Positions 37,226 through 49,633 are shown, counted from the stretch's first letter. The stretch: DNA of 64,000 nt from Mariannaea sp. PMI_226 (GCA_024336345.1 JANFOG010000013.1:496001-560000); one strand, 5' to 3'. Numbers and translations: made by a program. The notes: generated from the letters alone by a model not told the origin.

Positions 37226-39257
37226 CTACAAGTCATCGGAACCCCCCGTACTTCCAAAACACATGGCAATGTCGGTGATATTCTGCACACTCGCCTTCTT
37301 TCGCCCCATGCCTTGTCCAAGTGAGTTAATCAAGGTGCCATCATCCAAGTCTATGGCCCAAATCATGGTGCTGGTGTTTTGGGAAACGCGAAACAAGGTC
37401 AGCATGCGCTATTCATCGTTGTGATAGGTTCAAAAAGCTGGAAGCAGAAAAACTCACCCGCCAAGACACCGTTCGTTGGCGAAGTCGACTTTCATCTTCA
37501 GTGTCTCTGCATCGTCCCATGAGACCCATTGGTTTGTGTCCCATGTCACAATCTTGACTGCTGCAGCTTCATCAAGAGTCACAGTGGCGCCGTTCTTAAT
37601 AATGGCTTCAATTTCAGCGGCTGAGAGGACGCCAGCAGTGCCCGTACATTTGCCACCCTTGGCGCCGTCACTGAACTCGCAGCCAGCTTTCATGCAGCTG
37701 GGGTCCTTCATTGTGAAGCCTGTGGTATTGTTCAGCAAGAAACTATTGACTCAGCCAGACAGGGGAAATACGAAAACGTCCAGGACTTACTACGACCATA
37801 GAATCCAAGGCCAAGGTTGACACGCTCGGGATTGATGTTATTGCGCCAGAGCAACTCGAGGGCAAGCTGGATCTCAGTCAAGTTTGTATGTGCACGTGCA
37901 TAAGGCCCTAGAGAGTCAATCGTCGCGTCCCAGACACCGTCTTCATCATTTGTGTATTAGCATTGATTGATTGTGTCAATACATGAGGGGCAAAATATTG
38001 GCAGTTACTCACGGATATCATAAGTCATCACGTTGAACCAATCGACGTATTTTTCCATACCCACAATGTCGAATCCTTTGAGGTACCAATAGGAAGCAGG
38101 CTATGAGAAGTGAGTAAGCTAGGTTTTCTTTTCCTTCTACTGAATAGATAGAGAATGCATACCAGGGTCAGCGTCACTCCGTACTGCTTACCACTCGCGT
38201 TAAGCCGATCACGCAGTCTTGACAGGAATTTGACATAGTTGTCAAAGTCTTCCTTGATGCCACCACGGTCGTCCGCAACGGGGCTGTGAGATTAGGTCAG
38301 ATTTGGGTTGCCTTCCATGTGTAAGTAATAAATGAAGGCGTTTTGATCTACTCACTACTCCCAATCAAGGTCCACACCATCAAAATCGTATCGTCTCAGG
38401 AAGGTGATGAGGGAATCGAAAAATTCATTTTGAGCGGATTCTGATTTGGCCAGGTCCGAGAAAGCAGTTCGATACGGGCCAGGATCATTCATAGCCCAAC
38501 CGCCAATGGCGATCCAGACTTCCAAGTCAACTTGTTTTTGCTTGAGGGCCGATACCCGGCTGTATCGAGAGGCTGTGCCTGCGTCCATGGGATCTATACG
38601 GAACGTGTTTGGGTTGACCAACGCAAAGGCGAAATTGATGTGGGTATAGTAACCAAGAGGAATGTCTTCTGGTTCCATATTGCCGCAGTCACGTTGGTAA
38701 TTCCATCCCTCGTAGTAGCCGACCGTTCGCCCATCAGAGGACTTCTTGTCTATGCTACATTCAGGGGAGGTGACGGTTTTGCTCCCACAGAAGTCTGAGG
38801 TGGTGCCGCAGAAGCCAAACTCGCTGCAACAGACATTGAGGGGGCAATCTGTCGCATTGGACCATTGCGCTCCCCAGCCTGGATCGCACTCACTCTTGTA
38901 GCCGCAAGTTGAAATGCACCCATCACCGCAGAAGTCGGGTCCAAGGCCACACACACCAACACCATTGGCATCTCTGCAAGAGCTTGAGTTAGCTTCTGTT
39001 GTTGATCAAAAGGAAGATACTTACAGTGCGCCACAGCATCCAATGCTGCATCCCTTCGACCTGCTGCAGACATAATCATCGTCACCAGAGTCATCTCGTC
39101 TGAGAAGTAGAGTTGTTGTTTCGTTCTCATACTGAGTCTCGATAAGAATCTTTGCCTCCGCCTGACCAGCAAAGCTGCTCAGGTTGAAAGCACAAGTAGT
39201 TGAAATAAATGCCAAGGTTGAACAGAATAACTGAAAAGTCCTCATCTTCGGAGCCAT
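37226..39257 (-). CDS. Secreted GH18 chitinase with CBM18 chitin-binding domain
   Basis: Seven minus-strand exons (39257-39025, 38973-38356, 38283-38163, 38100-38013, 37940-37791, 37719-37458, 37370-37226) give 538 residues. A signal peptide ends near residue 23. Residues ~70-160 are Cys-rich with the type 1 chitin-binding pattern ([16 protein letters not shown]). The GH18 domain begins at [13 protein letters not shown], carries the catalytic motif DGVDLDWE with the acid/base Glu at 283, then MTYDIHG and [11 protein letters not shown]. The junction before SFTM is set by the conserved FYGRSF sequence: the acceptor is CACAG at 37721-37720, not the nearer ATAG. The protein ends GSTGGSDDL. By family it hydrolyses chitin; CBM18-GH18 enzymes beside LysM genes form subgroup C in fungi, related to the chitinase subunit of yeast killer toxins and implicated in wall permeabilisation. 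Confidence 0.93.
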
Positions 39258-40148
39258 TGTGAATGAGTGTACGGTTTTACGATGAGTGTGCAAGAGAAGG
39301 AAGCCAAAAGCAGTTACAAACCGATATGCAACTGAGGGGCGATGAGAGTCTCTACTCTTTCACTGCAATAGAACAACTTATCTTGCTCGGTCCCGGTTTT
39401 CCACTTATCCGTGTATTCGGGATGGCCAAGGCCGCCTTGACGCAGGTACGCGGACGCTGTTCCATATCAGGGCTGAGGCCGAGAGTGGTGGCATGGGTCC
39501 CCTTGTCCCGTGCTCTTGTATCGGTACATGAAGGCATACAAAAGTAGTGGTAACTTGGTGGGACGATGGCCGATGGGTGACCTGATCTCCCCCATGCCGG
39601 CTGTGCGTATGCAGGTCTGACTTACACCGACCAGGTCTAACCAACATCATGATACAGAGCAATCTTTAGCCCCTCTTTGAGCGCTCGATGTGCCCTCAAT
39701 GGGACTGAACGTAAGACTCAATGTAAGTAAAGAGGCCAAAACAGGCCACATATAACTCTTATACATGTCATTGTAGAGTTCTGAGTTGAAGCGAAGAGGT
39801 GATTCTCAATCAGAACATCAAATTTACACTTCATCTTGAAAATTAAGGGGTGCGCTGATGGTTCAGTTGGTCATGTGGAAGTAAGATTATTCTTTGATGA
39901 AGCTCTCGACACAAACTCCGAGGTCCGGACCGGTTTATTTTGTCTAATCCTATCTAAGGTAATTTCCAAGCATCCTTGATTCTCACAGTTGCCAGTTGTT
40001 TTCTGCCTGGAAAAAGACTTGTCCTCTCAAACCTTCAAATCAGAAACCCCGAGACCTGGAATCATACAGCCTTCTCATATCTTTCCCTCCATCTCTTTAC
40101 ACTCTCTGAGTGAGGGCACAAGTCAATCGTTTGACACTTTTCATTTCA
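39258..40148. other. Divergent promoter region of chitinase and SGNH hydrolase
   Basis: The two genes point away from each other across this 0.9 kb. No open frame here is convincing. Confidence 0.5.
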
Positions 40149-42229
40149 ATGTCTTGGCTCAGTCTTAAATGTCTGTTGGCGTTAACTGGCGCCGCTTTGG
40201 CCTATGTGCCACATCTCCGAGATGCCAAAGCCTCTCCGGCTCAATTTAAACCTCCAGAGCTTGTGAAGAGAGATGACGATCCAACGGATTTCTCTTGGGT
40301 CAAGCGGTGGGCAGCGATAGGCGACAGCTACACTGCTGGAATCGGTGCTGGAGCCCCTCTTGGTAAATTCATGTCAGGGATTGAAGTCACCCTCCCGAAT
40401 GGCACAATTAGCAGTCATGGAGACTGGTATTGTGCACGTTACGATATGTCGTACCCGTCCATCATAGATCGCAAGTTCGGATCCCATGTCGAGGATTTCC
40501 AATACTTGGCGTGTAGTGGTGACCGAACCCAACAAATTTACCAACAAGCTCAACAGCTGGATGGAGATTTGGATCTTGTTCTTATGACGGCAGGTGGAAA
40601 TGATCTTTGTCTTGTCAGTTGTTTCATCCACCCACCTCGTCGATGTTTACTAATTTATCAAATTACAAGGCCGGAATCATCAAGGAGTGCATTATGATGC
40701 CGTATTTCTCTACCGACGCGTGTGAAGAGGTTATTTCCAAGGCCGAGGAGAATGTTGACACAATCCTGGAAGATAATGTCAAGCAAATTCTTAAAGCACT
40801 GGACAGCAAGATGAGCAAGGATGGAATAGTTGTTGTAAATGGATACGCGCAATTCTTCAACACGGAGAGCATTGACTGTGAAGATCAAGCATGGGACGCC
40901 TTTTGGTTTGTTCCTGGTCTTTATTTGGCAAAGGAAAAGCTGACACTTGCGCGTCGCTTACGTTTCAACTCACTTGTGATTCAAATCAACAAGGTCCTTG
41001 CCAAAGTTTGCGATGACATTGCGAAGGATGATGACATCGGCTATAAAATTGGATTCGCTGACTGGGATCCTTGGGTATATAGCGATGAAGGCGTGGACGG
41101 GCAGATGTGTTCACCAAGCAGCGATGGGACCTACCCTGACCCAAACCAGCCCGATATGCAGTTCATTAAACCGGATACGCATCCTTGGAAAGGTTGGGAG
41201 GCTGATGTGGGTGATGACATGCGCAAACGCGGCTCAGATGAGCAAGAAAAACGCCGTCTGAAGCACTTGAAGTCCCATATCTTGGCGCGAAGAAAGGTGG
41301 TGGAATCTCGTGTCTATGATTCCATCCTTTATAAGTCTCCCAACCCCGGCGCTACCGTTAAACACATGTTGGACAGACGAGAACCAGAACCTCCCGGATG
41401 CCCTGGAGACGACAGCACAGACTACACTTTTGGTTTGGGGATGCCTGACTCCATCGGCCAAAACTTTCACCCCAATGAGAATGGCCATACAACGATCGCC
41501 TCTTTCGCCTTGGCCGAGGTAATGGATCTCCGAGCTGTCGTTCTGGGTGTTGATTCACCTGAGTGCCAAAACCAAGACGAGTTCAAATGCTGGTCTGACG
41601 ACGATTGGCACATATATGCAACGGCTGATCGCCTTGACACGAATTACAAGGACTTCTGCGGGAGCATTGAAGCAACAGGCGATTCTGGGTGGGGTTACTC
41701 GTATACCTACGATAGGGGTACACCTGATGAGACTCAGTTTTCCATCAAGCTCAGTGATGAAGTGTCTGATTACGATGAAGACGATTGCCTGTCGGCCATG
41801 AAGCAGCTCGTTCACAACTGCGACACCAAAAGGAAGATGAATTGGAAATCTGGGGGCAAGTATACCAAAGGCGACTACACGTACGAGGTAAACCCCATTC
41901 GAGACAACCGTCCATGGCCCCCGCCAGACGAGCCTGTCGGTACATGCGAGGGGTGGTACAAGGTCGCATATGCTGACTACACAATCGAAGGAGGAGGTTT
42001 CTCATCCTGGGATTATGGTCAGAAGACTATGGTACCTAGCATAGATGGATGCGTTGGAGGTGGCACGACGGAGTGGCATTTCGAATACTATGATGAACCC
42101 ACTGAGGAAGGGTATGAGTGGAAGGCCAAGTTCCACACGCCTATCTGGACAAGATTGACGTGTTTTAAGAATAACAAGGCCGTAAAAGCAGCTGGTGGTT
42201 GGACTGATGGCTGTTCAGGAAACGATTAA
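40149..42229 (+). CDS. Large secreted SGNH/GDSL-type hydrolase
   Basis: Two exons, 40149-40613 and 40670-42229, joined in phase 0 across a 56 nt intron with branch TACTAAT, give 674 residues. The N terminus (WLSLKCLLALTGAALA) is a signal peptide, followed by a probable KR processing site near residue 43. Block I is GDSYTAG with Ser60 as candidate nucleophile; block III is GGND (Asn151, oxyanion hole) just before the intron; block V is HPNENGH at 422-428, whose last His is the likely catalytic base. The C-terminal ~240 residues are Cys- and Trp-rich with no domain I recognise. By family it is an esterase or lipase; the substrate is unknown. The length is about twice that of a simple SGNH domain. 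Confidence 0.9.
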
Positions 42230-42829
42230 TTGTATCAAATATAGGTAGCTGTAGGCAACGATGTCTAGGTGGTTGGGACCTGGGACCATCAAGACTCGGG
42301 CGGCTATGTTTCTCTAGGTTGTTGTCGCAGATGCGATCGAGATCGTTTAATAAACTCATTTCTAAGCGTAATAGGTTCGCTGGTGACAACATCAGACCGT
42401 TGCTTTTTCCACGAGTGGCTAAGCCTTCGGGTTCTGGACCGGGGTGGCCTGAGTGACTTGATGTGTATCCTGGCGACATGGTCTGAGCGAACGAGGAGCG
42501 AGTGATACACTCCGGTGTTCAGTCTCCGCCTCCACAACTCTTGCTCGCGTGGGGTAGGGATATATTTAGACGATTCGCAGACAAAAAGCAGGGGTGTGTA
42601 AGACCCTTCTTGGTCTTTTCTCAGTCACTGAATTCCAGAAGTCACCATGGCAATCATCACCATGATTGAAACACATGTTGCTTCTTTGTCTCATGCTACT
42701 GTGGATGTGTAAGGTGGTAGGATTTACGTATTGATCCTGGTTTGATGGACTGTATCTATATCCAGCATTCTTCTTTACCCCACTGTCCCATCACCATCAA
42801 CTTATAGGCTACATCCCTTGAACTCAAGG
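42230..42829. other. Convergent 3' region
   Basis: Lies between the ends of the SGNH hydrolase and aldoxime-dehydratase-like genes. Nothing further is supported. Confidence 0.5.
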
Positions 42830-43960
42830 CTACCACTCCATTGGGTTCGACTCAATTGGCTTCTCAAAGAAATCGGGCAATTTTGCAGGAGAACCGGTCT
42901 CACTAGCAAAAAGCGGGTGATCATCATACGCCATGAACCCGGTATCGTCATAACAGCCGATGTATTCCGCATCGATCTCATCACCCTTCAAGATGCCCAA
43001 GTCGACCCAGAGCCACAGGTCGCCACCTTCCATCGCCCCTCCACCCGTATAGGCTGTAAAGAAGTCTCTCCTAAGCTTGACGTGAACCTTGTCTGTTCTA
43101 CCAATATACTCCATCTTGGCCAAATCGAGCCAGAAGAGGATCTGCGTTTGGCTTGCGTAGTTCAGACCGGGCAAAAGAGTGCCGGGAATCGCATCAGATG
43201 GCGAAGACGAAGCATCGTGGGCACCATTGCTCTTTACTTCGGGCAGCTTCTCCCCTCCGGAAGGGTGACAGGCTCTAGCAGAGATGAGGCCACGTTCGTG
43301 GCCAGCTCTGACGACGGTGGTAATCCATTGCTTGGCGAGGCCATCCAGATTCTCGTTCCAGTAGTCACGTTCCTTCTCAGCCATGGCGCTGTAGTCTTGC
43401 CCTTCAACCACATAGCAGATGTTATCGGGAAACTTTGTCATCTTGACCCGGCCGTGTCGAATGGTGCCCGTGGAGGGTCTCGGTTCGGGTAGAGAGGGCA
43501 GCGGCGACTCGAACTTATCGTCGGGGGACTCGGGGGTCATGCGTGACCGATAGGCCCCCCAATAGCCAGACTTTGAAGTGAGAGGAATAAGTTCTCCGCA
43601 GTGCGCAAATCCCGCGGGGGGGTCTCCCTTGTTGGTTTGGTATATGGCCCTAGTGGCTGGGAGGCTGATGGTCTCTCTCCAGAACCCAGCATCATCAGGG
43701 AGTGAGCTCCAGAAAGACGCGATGTCGGCACTCTCCCACCATGCTTTGAAGGTCTGTGGCGATTCCCAATAGCTCAGCCAAAGTTTGCTCAGCTGGTCAT
43801 TTTGCTCGAGTTCCTCGACGCCAATAGCCGCACTCTTGAGGAGAGACTGGAAAGTGTTGATGAGTTCAAGCTTGCCTTGACTAGGTGACTCCGCGTGATA
43901 CTGGCAGCCAAAGAGGGCCACCGTAAAGTGATGCGCGGTCGGAAACTTGACTCGGAGCAT
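42830..43960 (-). CDS. Aldoxime-dehydratase-like haem protein, divergent
   Basis: A single minus-strand exon of 376 residues. The pattern GYWGAYRSRM, then ICYVVEGQDY, then LAKMEYIGRTDKVHVKL and EYIGCYDDTGFM follows the order of motifs in phenylacetaldoxime dehydratases, haem enzymes that turn aldoximes into nitriles. The N terminus is shorter than usual: the family's opening Pro-rich segment is missing and the protein starts directly at MLRVKFPTAHHFTVALFGCQY. The candidate haem-ligand His is present (DKVHVKL), but where the family usually has LYHEV this protein has LWVDL, so the distal His appears lost. A TATATAAC box lies 92 bp upstream of the ATG. It could be an active enzyme with altered chemistry or a non-catalytic relative. 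Confidence 0.8.
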   Translation of the reverse strand: MLRVKFPTAHHFTVALFGCQYHAESPSQGKLELINTFQSLLKSAAIGVEELEQNDQLSKLWLSYWESPQTFKAWWESADIASFWSSLPDDAGFWRETISLPATRAIYQTNKGDPPAGFAHCGELIPLTSKSGYWGAYRSRMTPESPDDKFESPLPSLPEPRPSTGTIRHGRVKMTKFPDNICYVVEGQDYSAMAEKERDYWNENLDGLAKQWITTVVRAGHERGLISARACHPSGGEKLPEVKSNGAHDASSSPSDAIPGTLLPGLNYASQTQILFWLDLAKMEYIGRTDKVHVKLRRDFFTAYTGGGAMEGGDLWLWVDLGILKGDEIDAEYIGCYDDTGFMAYDDHPLFASETGSPAKLPDFFEKPIESNPMEW

Positions 43961-44051
43961 GACTTAGGATGTTGGATGGAATATTCAAGGCTAGTCAAAT
44001 CGTTGGTCGATACTGTAGCAGAGCCTCCCATGCCAAGGACGAAGCTGGGGG

Positions 44052-44059
44052 GTTATATA
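44052..44059 (-). promoter_or_regulatory. Probable TATA box of the aldoxime-dehydratase-like gene
   Basis: TATATAAC on the minus strand about 92 bp before the ATG at 43960. An out-of-frame ATG at 44031 lies between them. Confidence 0.4.
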
Positions 44060-45457
44060 GTCTGTGGGAGCCTGGTTTGGGCGTAGAGGGACGAAGCCAC
44101 AAAGTAAAATGTTGCACAGGGTGACGTCAAGGGGTGGGTGTCAAAAGCTCAGGATGTCTCAGCCTTCTATCACCAGAGTAGTAAAGTGCAAATAATATTG
44201 CGATCCTAGTAAGGATATGAGTGATGCCTGCTGAAGTTATGCAGTTATAAAACTCAGGAGAAGGGAGGTTGAAAGAGCTGGGCTCCAGATAGTCCATTCC
44301 CATTCTATCTAGTGAATAGATTGGGCGTGAGTTCCTTTCAGCCCACTGCTTTAACACAAATGAACACTGGCAGGCGCTTCAAAGGCACGTTCTTAAAGCT
44401 AGACCGTAACTATTGGAATCCCACAAGTCGATACAACAATAGCATAGTTAGATCCATAAGCTGTTGAAACAGAAGGGCAGCTCAGGTCACATCGCGCAAC
44501 GCCACTGGTCATATGATGATGCAGTCCTCACCAACCGAGTCAAAACACACGAATTCAGCATGCGAATCAAGACCTGAAAACAGATCAGCCGCAAATCAGG
44601 AGAAGAATTTCGCACGTCGCCTTTCACTAGCGTTCAAATAGTGTAGCTGAGGACCGCGAATCATGGGCTTACACATCACGTCGAGCGTTGAAAAAACAGA
44701 CGCCACAAGCGGGCATTGCACATTGCCTAGAATAAACTAGCCAAACAAATTGCCCTGACAAGCTGTGAGGCTCTGCTGGCAGCTACCAGAATTGTTTGAG
44801 TGTTGGGGATCGTGAAGGACGGCGAAGGTTTTCATTTTCGTTTTTACGCATTTTATTTGGGAAATGTATGGCAATCGACTGGCACATGTTGTGCAGGATA
44901 GGTTGATTAGATGGTTTGTAGAGAAAGCATCTTCAACTGATGACTCTCCACTGCTTCGAAGCTTTATTCAAGTTTATGACATGAAAAGGTAAACAATTCT
45001 TGCAAGGGGATTGTAGCTCCGGACCTAGCGACAATGAATGAAAAGGGCGGGATTTGCTCTAGATACAGGAAGTTTGAGCTTACGAATGAACTTCTTCTCA
45101 TAGGTAGTTGAGTGAGCCGTGTACGAAAATGTTGACTGCAAGGTATACGTACCACGACGATAGTCTAATTGCGGGGTCAAGGTTCAGGCACCTTTTTGTC
45201 CCTATATACTACCGCCGCTTAACGCCGTCTTGAGTCACTCTAACTCAAGATGGCATCAATACATACTCGCTATTGAAGACCTGACCTGCGAATCATCTCA
45301 TTCACCACAACGAGGCCAGCGAGCAAAACTTATTTTTATTTCCTTGCAAATAATCACAAATTAGCCGCTGCTGATCCTACACCAGTGATTGTGCGAGATA
45401 AGTACGATCCCTAGCGTTTGTGTGTCTATCGCATCAATTCCCACTAGTTATATAAAC
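44060..45457. other. Divergent spacer, no gene seen
   Basis: Promoter region of the aldoxime-dehydratase-like gene on one side and of the Gfd2-like gene on the other. A minus-strand frame at 44357-44127 has some protein-like sequence but no domain or splice support. Confidence 0.45.
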
Positions 45458-46429
45458 ATGTCGGCGCTACCTCCTCACACCGGCATTCTTCGAGAGGAAA
45501 ACTTGGCCTTACGATACATTTTTGGATACGGGCATGAGACCTCGGCATTTACACCATTTGGAACCAAATTACCGCATACTTCAATCACTGATATTCTGTT
45601 CGTTTCGGTCGATGTCGATACCTTTGGAAGCTATGACAGCATTGAGGAAGATCAGCAATTCCACATCGGTATCTCGACGTTCGACACACGCCATCTGCCG
45701 GAGTTATTAGTCTCGTTGGACGATCCATCAGCCACGCTTGATCGGCATCAATACGCTATTAATTCCCATCAATTCGTTATTGGCAATAAACTTTACTCAA
45801 AACGAGCACGCCGGCGATTCTTATTCGGCACATCTGAAAGTATTTCTTTATCAGATGTCAAGTCTAAATTTGAGTCCCTTACTCAAAATCGAGACTTTGC
45901 TTTGGTGTTTCATGGCGGTAATGAAGATATGAAGATCCTCCGACAGCTTGACGTTGGCAGCCAGGCGATGTATACACTCGATACGGTAAAAATTGCGCAA
46001 TTTCCACTCCAGCTTTACTATCGGCATAGCTTGGAGAAACTGCTTGATTTGTTACATATCCCTCATACGAACTTACATGCGGCTGGAAATGATGCCCACT
46101 TTGCCCTCAGAGCTCTCCTCATGCTTGTAGTCGAAGATGCAAAATTACAACCCGAAAACATAGATACTTCTCTTCTTAATGTGTTCAAGGCAATCGCCCA
46201 AGCACCTCTCCCAGTGCTAAGGAAAGAGGTTTCGATTACCGAACAGACAAAAGAATCAAGTCCCCCAAAGTTGGGAGTTATGGCAAAAAGGAGAGCACGG
46301 GCTGAACGAAAGAGATTGTTCCGGGAAAGCAGGTCGCACGAAGTCACTGACCCGGTTGGCACTTCATCGAATGTCGCAGAAGAATTCCAGGAAATACACG
46401 GGACCCTGCCGCAAAGTCCCAATACATGA
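45458..46429 (+). CDS. Gfd2/YDR514C-like protein with ribonuclease H-like fold
   Basis: A single exon of 323 residues. The frame is open further upstream, but the ATG at 45458 begins the conserved part. The fold is suggested by ILFVSVDVDTFGS near residue 50 (first acidic motif of DEDD-type nucleases), FHGGNEDMKIL around residue 155 and LHAAGNDAHFALRALL near 210, the motif typical of fungal Gfd2/YDR514C-like proteins. The basic tail (MAKRRARAERKRLFRESRS) could be a nuclear localisation signal. In the family, activity is mostly unproven; Gfd2 in yeast is linked to mRNA export. Nuclease activity here is an inference from the fold. Confidence 0.82.
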   Translation: MSALPPHTGILREENLALRYIFGYGHETSAFTPFGTKLPHTSITDILFVSVDVDTFGSYDSIEEDQQFHIGISTFDTRHLPELLVSLDDPSATLDRHQYAINSHQFVIGNKLYSKRARRRFLFGTSESISLSDVKSKFESLTQNRDFALVFHGGNEDMKILRQLDVGSQAMYTLDTVKIAQFPLQLYYRHSLEKLLDLLHIPHTNLHAAGNDAHFALRALLMLVVEDAKLQPENIDTSLLNVFKAIAQAPLPVLRKEVSITEQTKESSPPKLGVMAKRRARAERKRLFRESRSHEVTDPVGTSSNVAEEFQEIHGTLPQSPNT

Positions 46430-48425
46430 GTTTTTTTCTTTTTCTTTTTAAACTACGAAAGTGACGAGGAAAGGAAAAATTTATCTGGAGCATTGATGTG
46501 TCTTGTCAGGATGATAATTACTGCTGGGCTTGCCATTTGCAATCTCGCATGTGGAGAGGGGTTCTGCGACGAGGGCATCGTCGTTGCCTCTGAATCTTCC
46601 TCTACAAGAAGGCAAGGACTCTGTTTTCGAAATGAAGTAATGCTCGACCGCTCAGACCAAGAGAGGATCGCTTCATGATGACTACCTAAGATGTACATCC
46701 GTCCCAATCTATGTATCAGGGAAGGTGAGCTCTCTGGGAATAATCTAGGGACTGACTACACCTATATCCGTTATGCTATTTGCATAGAAGACGAGCAATT
46801 CAACCACAGATGGGAGGCTGTGGACTGGTCCCCGAGCTTCACTGCTCAGTCTGAGTGGAGGAAACCCCACGTTGGCAGAGCCTCCGATTCCCAAATAAGT
46901 GGCCCTGTAGGGATCCCTCAGCCTCTCTCGAAGACGCATCCAGAGCTAAGGTGCCTGCAAGTGGCACCATGCCAATTGACGATATAACTGGGTCCTCTTC
47001 AAGATTTTTGGACACAGATTCCATCGCCGCTTGCTAGCAATATCATGGCAGGCACACGGCGAATTGGTCTGTTTGTCGTATCCTCTTCGAGATTTGATCT
47101 CATGAAGAACTTCGGAGTACGGACTGTCCCATTGACCCGAACATAACTTCACAATGAAATAAAGGGCTAGAAAAGCCGATGTATCGACTGTCTACAGTTT
47201 CGATTCTTCATTCAAGTTGTTGTCTGACGTGCGGCGCCGACGGGGCGTTTGTGGGGCACCTCTGTGCTGTTTGAGACCACCAGAGGTAGGCGGCCCTGCA
47301 AAAGAGACAAATGAGTACGGTAGTAAGCATGGACCTTTCAGTCTGGTGTCACCGGAGTTACGACTTATTAACGGGCTGATCGAAAACGAATCTGGCACAA
47401 TACACCTGCTCCGTGCAGGGAAAGGAATTTTAGGTCCTCGCAAAATTGTACAGTAGTCATTTTGAGGCCCAGCGTCCTCATCACCGCCGGCCGCCGAAAA
47501 AGGCGTCCATGCTACATGCTAGCGAGTAAGCAAAGAGATAGCTGGCCTGTGATGGATGCGAGAAACCAGTGTATCCAAATTTGGATCTCCATAGTATCCA
47601 CTCTGCACCAGCTAGGCTCTTACATTCATTATGTGTTTACATGCAGGCGTTAGGGGCTCAGCCGTCCATAATTGGTCGGTCACTGCAACTGGGGGACCGG
47701 CAGGCTGGAGGGGAGGGGAGTATGCAGCACACCGACAGGCGTGCTCATTTCCCACCTGTGCGAGGAGCTAATTGCCTGGCTGCTACCTAGGTCTTGGAGC
47801 CTACCCTACAGTCGCATGAATAGATGTTGGGTATGCAAAATTAGGAGGGGGCTCCGTTTGCTCAGGGATCTTCGTCCATCTCTTCATTCTCTCGTTGCAG
47901 AGTACCTCCTTAGAGTCGCAGCTGTCCCAATTAGTTACGTTCTTCGGCAAAAAGCTGAGCTTGAGATTGCAAAGTAAATGTCGATGGAGGCAGCAGGTGG
48001 ACAATTAAAAATTTCGAGAAGGCCAGATCAGGATATAACAATAAACAACCAATTATGCATTATACTTAGCCGACCTGTTTTAATACAGTTACTGCTAAGA
48101 CGCCTCAATGATATCGGATCACAGATGGAGCCAGTTGCCTCTCACAGTGAAGAGTAACGATGAGTTCCGGGTGGGTGGGACTGGGAGAAGTAAGGAATAT
48201 CGGGAGGTTGAGAGTAGGAAATATGTTTACATAAATACAAATACACTAATATCCAAAAAGAGTCCATCTTAGCATCATTTGGGAAAGCGGCAACTTGCAG
48301 TTGAAGGCAGCTGTGCTGGGAGCGATGGAATATTGCGTACAACAACACTCCAATGTGCCCAGTACTGCATCACGACAGAGCGGTTGAGAGCTTGATGTTT
48401 AATCGCCAACTTCAGACGCCTCCAC
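46430..48425. other. Gene-free stretch, end partly within a segmental duplication
   Basis: No gene is supported. From about 47650 the sequence begins to resemble 54260 onwards (for example TGTGCAAAATT-like segments near 47832 and 54529), which marks the approximate edge of the duplication. Confidence 0.4.
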
Positions 48426-48709
48426 TCATTTTCCCTTCAAGATTTTTCCTACTTGTTTTATGATGTCTGAAATGGTCTTGGATCGTTCGGATGCGGAGGA
48501 TGGGGCGTTGCTAAGGGATAGTTGAGCCAGGCTATCTTGATAGGGCAAGGTGTTTCGTATATGTCGCTTGAGAATGGCATTCGGTGTCTGATCTCTATTA
48601 TTGAGACTGGATTAGAATAAAAATATCCTATCAATGTAGAGAAGGCAAAGATTACATACTTAATCAGGGCTGAATAGGGTATTTCCCTCTGTGTTGATGA
48701 AGGGGCCAT
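48426..48709 (-). CDS. Small family protein with 19-residue core, member 4
   Basis: Two minus-strand exons, 48709-48660 (50 nt) and 48606-48426, give 76 residues. The 53 nt intron has donor GTATGT, branch-like TCTAATC and acceptor CCAG, in phase 2. Exon 1 encodes MAPSSTQREIPYSALI, very close to member 5 (MPSSSTQKEITHPTIT), and its length is identical. The core is ILKRHIRNTLPYQDSLAQL. If the intron is ignored, the frame runs on for about 100 codons but loses the core. It lies in copy 1 of the segmental duplication. No signal peptide, no Cys, basic end (ILKGK). Function unknown. Confidence 0.68.
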
Positions 48710-49633
48710 TGTGATAGAGACCAATTGTAGCGAAGAGGAAAAGTAAAGTACCAAATGATCTATCAAGATAAACTCAAGCAGCTCAATATGAATGATGATA
48801 GAAAAATAACAAAGTGAATAATTGTAGGGTCCTCCCTTATGTACTTAGATATTACTCGGGCTTTGGGATATGAAGGGGTTTATAATCCATGGCTCCATTG
48901 CCTGAGAATCTGCCAAAGCAGTGGCCCCTTCTCTTGCTCCTGTCAGGTGCACTCGCACAAAACCATTTACTGACTACGGCTGTGTCGAGTCTCTGGCAGG
49001 GCAATCTCCCTGGCTCTTACTGCGGAGCTCCAAATTGAACATCCGTCGGGAAATCCACACCACTCCGGTCAGGTCAGTCTCTTACATCCGGTGGCGACAT
49101 GGGTAGTAGCTGGCATGCTGCTCCTTTTTTTCTTTTTCTTATTGGGTGAGAAACCTGGAAAACGCATTCGAATCCGCTTCTTTATTTCTACCATCAAACA
49201 CACCTTGTCGATCCTTATGACGACTGATACAGATTCCTTCATCTTTTTTCGCTATCTGATGCCCCTGTCCGTCTGCTCGCAGCTTCAAAATACTGTGTCG
49301 ACTTCACATATTAGAGGAAGGCGGGATTTCTCAATTGGTTGGTAAGGCGATTGAAGCAAATGCGGGCATCGGGTTTCGCACAGTAGGTCCCTCAACAATT
49401 GCCAACGGTTGCCAGACCATTGGAGCTATCACATTGTGGCTTGCACAAAAGGGCCTAGTCAGAGATTCTGGCCTCGATTCACTATTCAGTTTACATGGCA
49501 GCCAACCTGACCGTTAAGCACGGGATTTAAACGACACCGGGTTGTGACTTGACAATTGGGCGGAACTGCGCTACGAGCCCCGCCAGCCACCTCTACCCGG
49601 ATTCAACCAATTGGCGAGAGGGGTCTTCGCATA

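Noticed and set aside
37739..37745. Alternative acceptor ATAG in the last third of the chitinase gene
   Set aside because: It shifts the frame; the acceptor at 37721-37720 restores the conserved FYGRSFTM sequence.
44127..44357. Minus-strand frame with RMGMDYLEPSSFNLPSPEF
   Set aside because: Only about 45 codons look protein-like and there is no start or splice site to build a gene.
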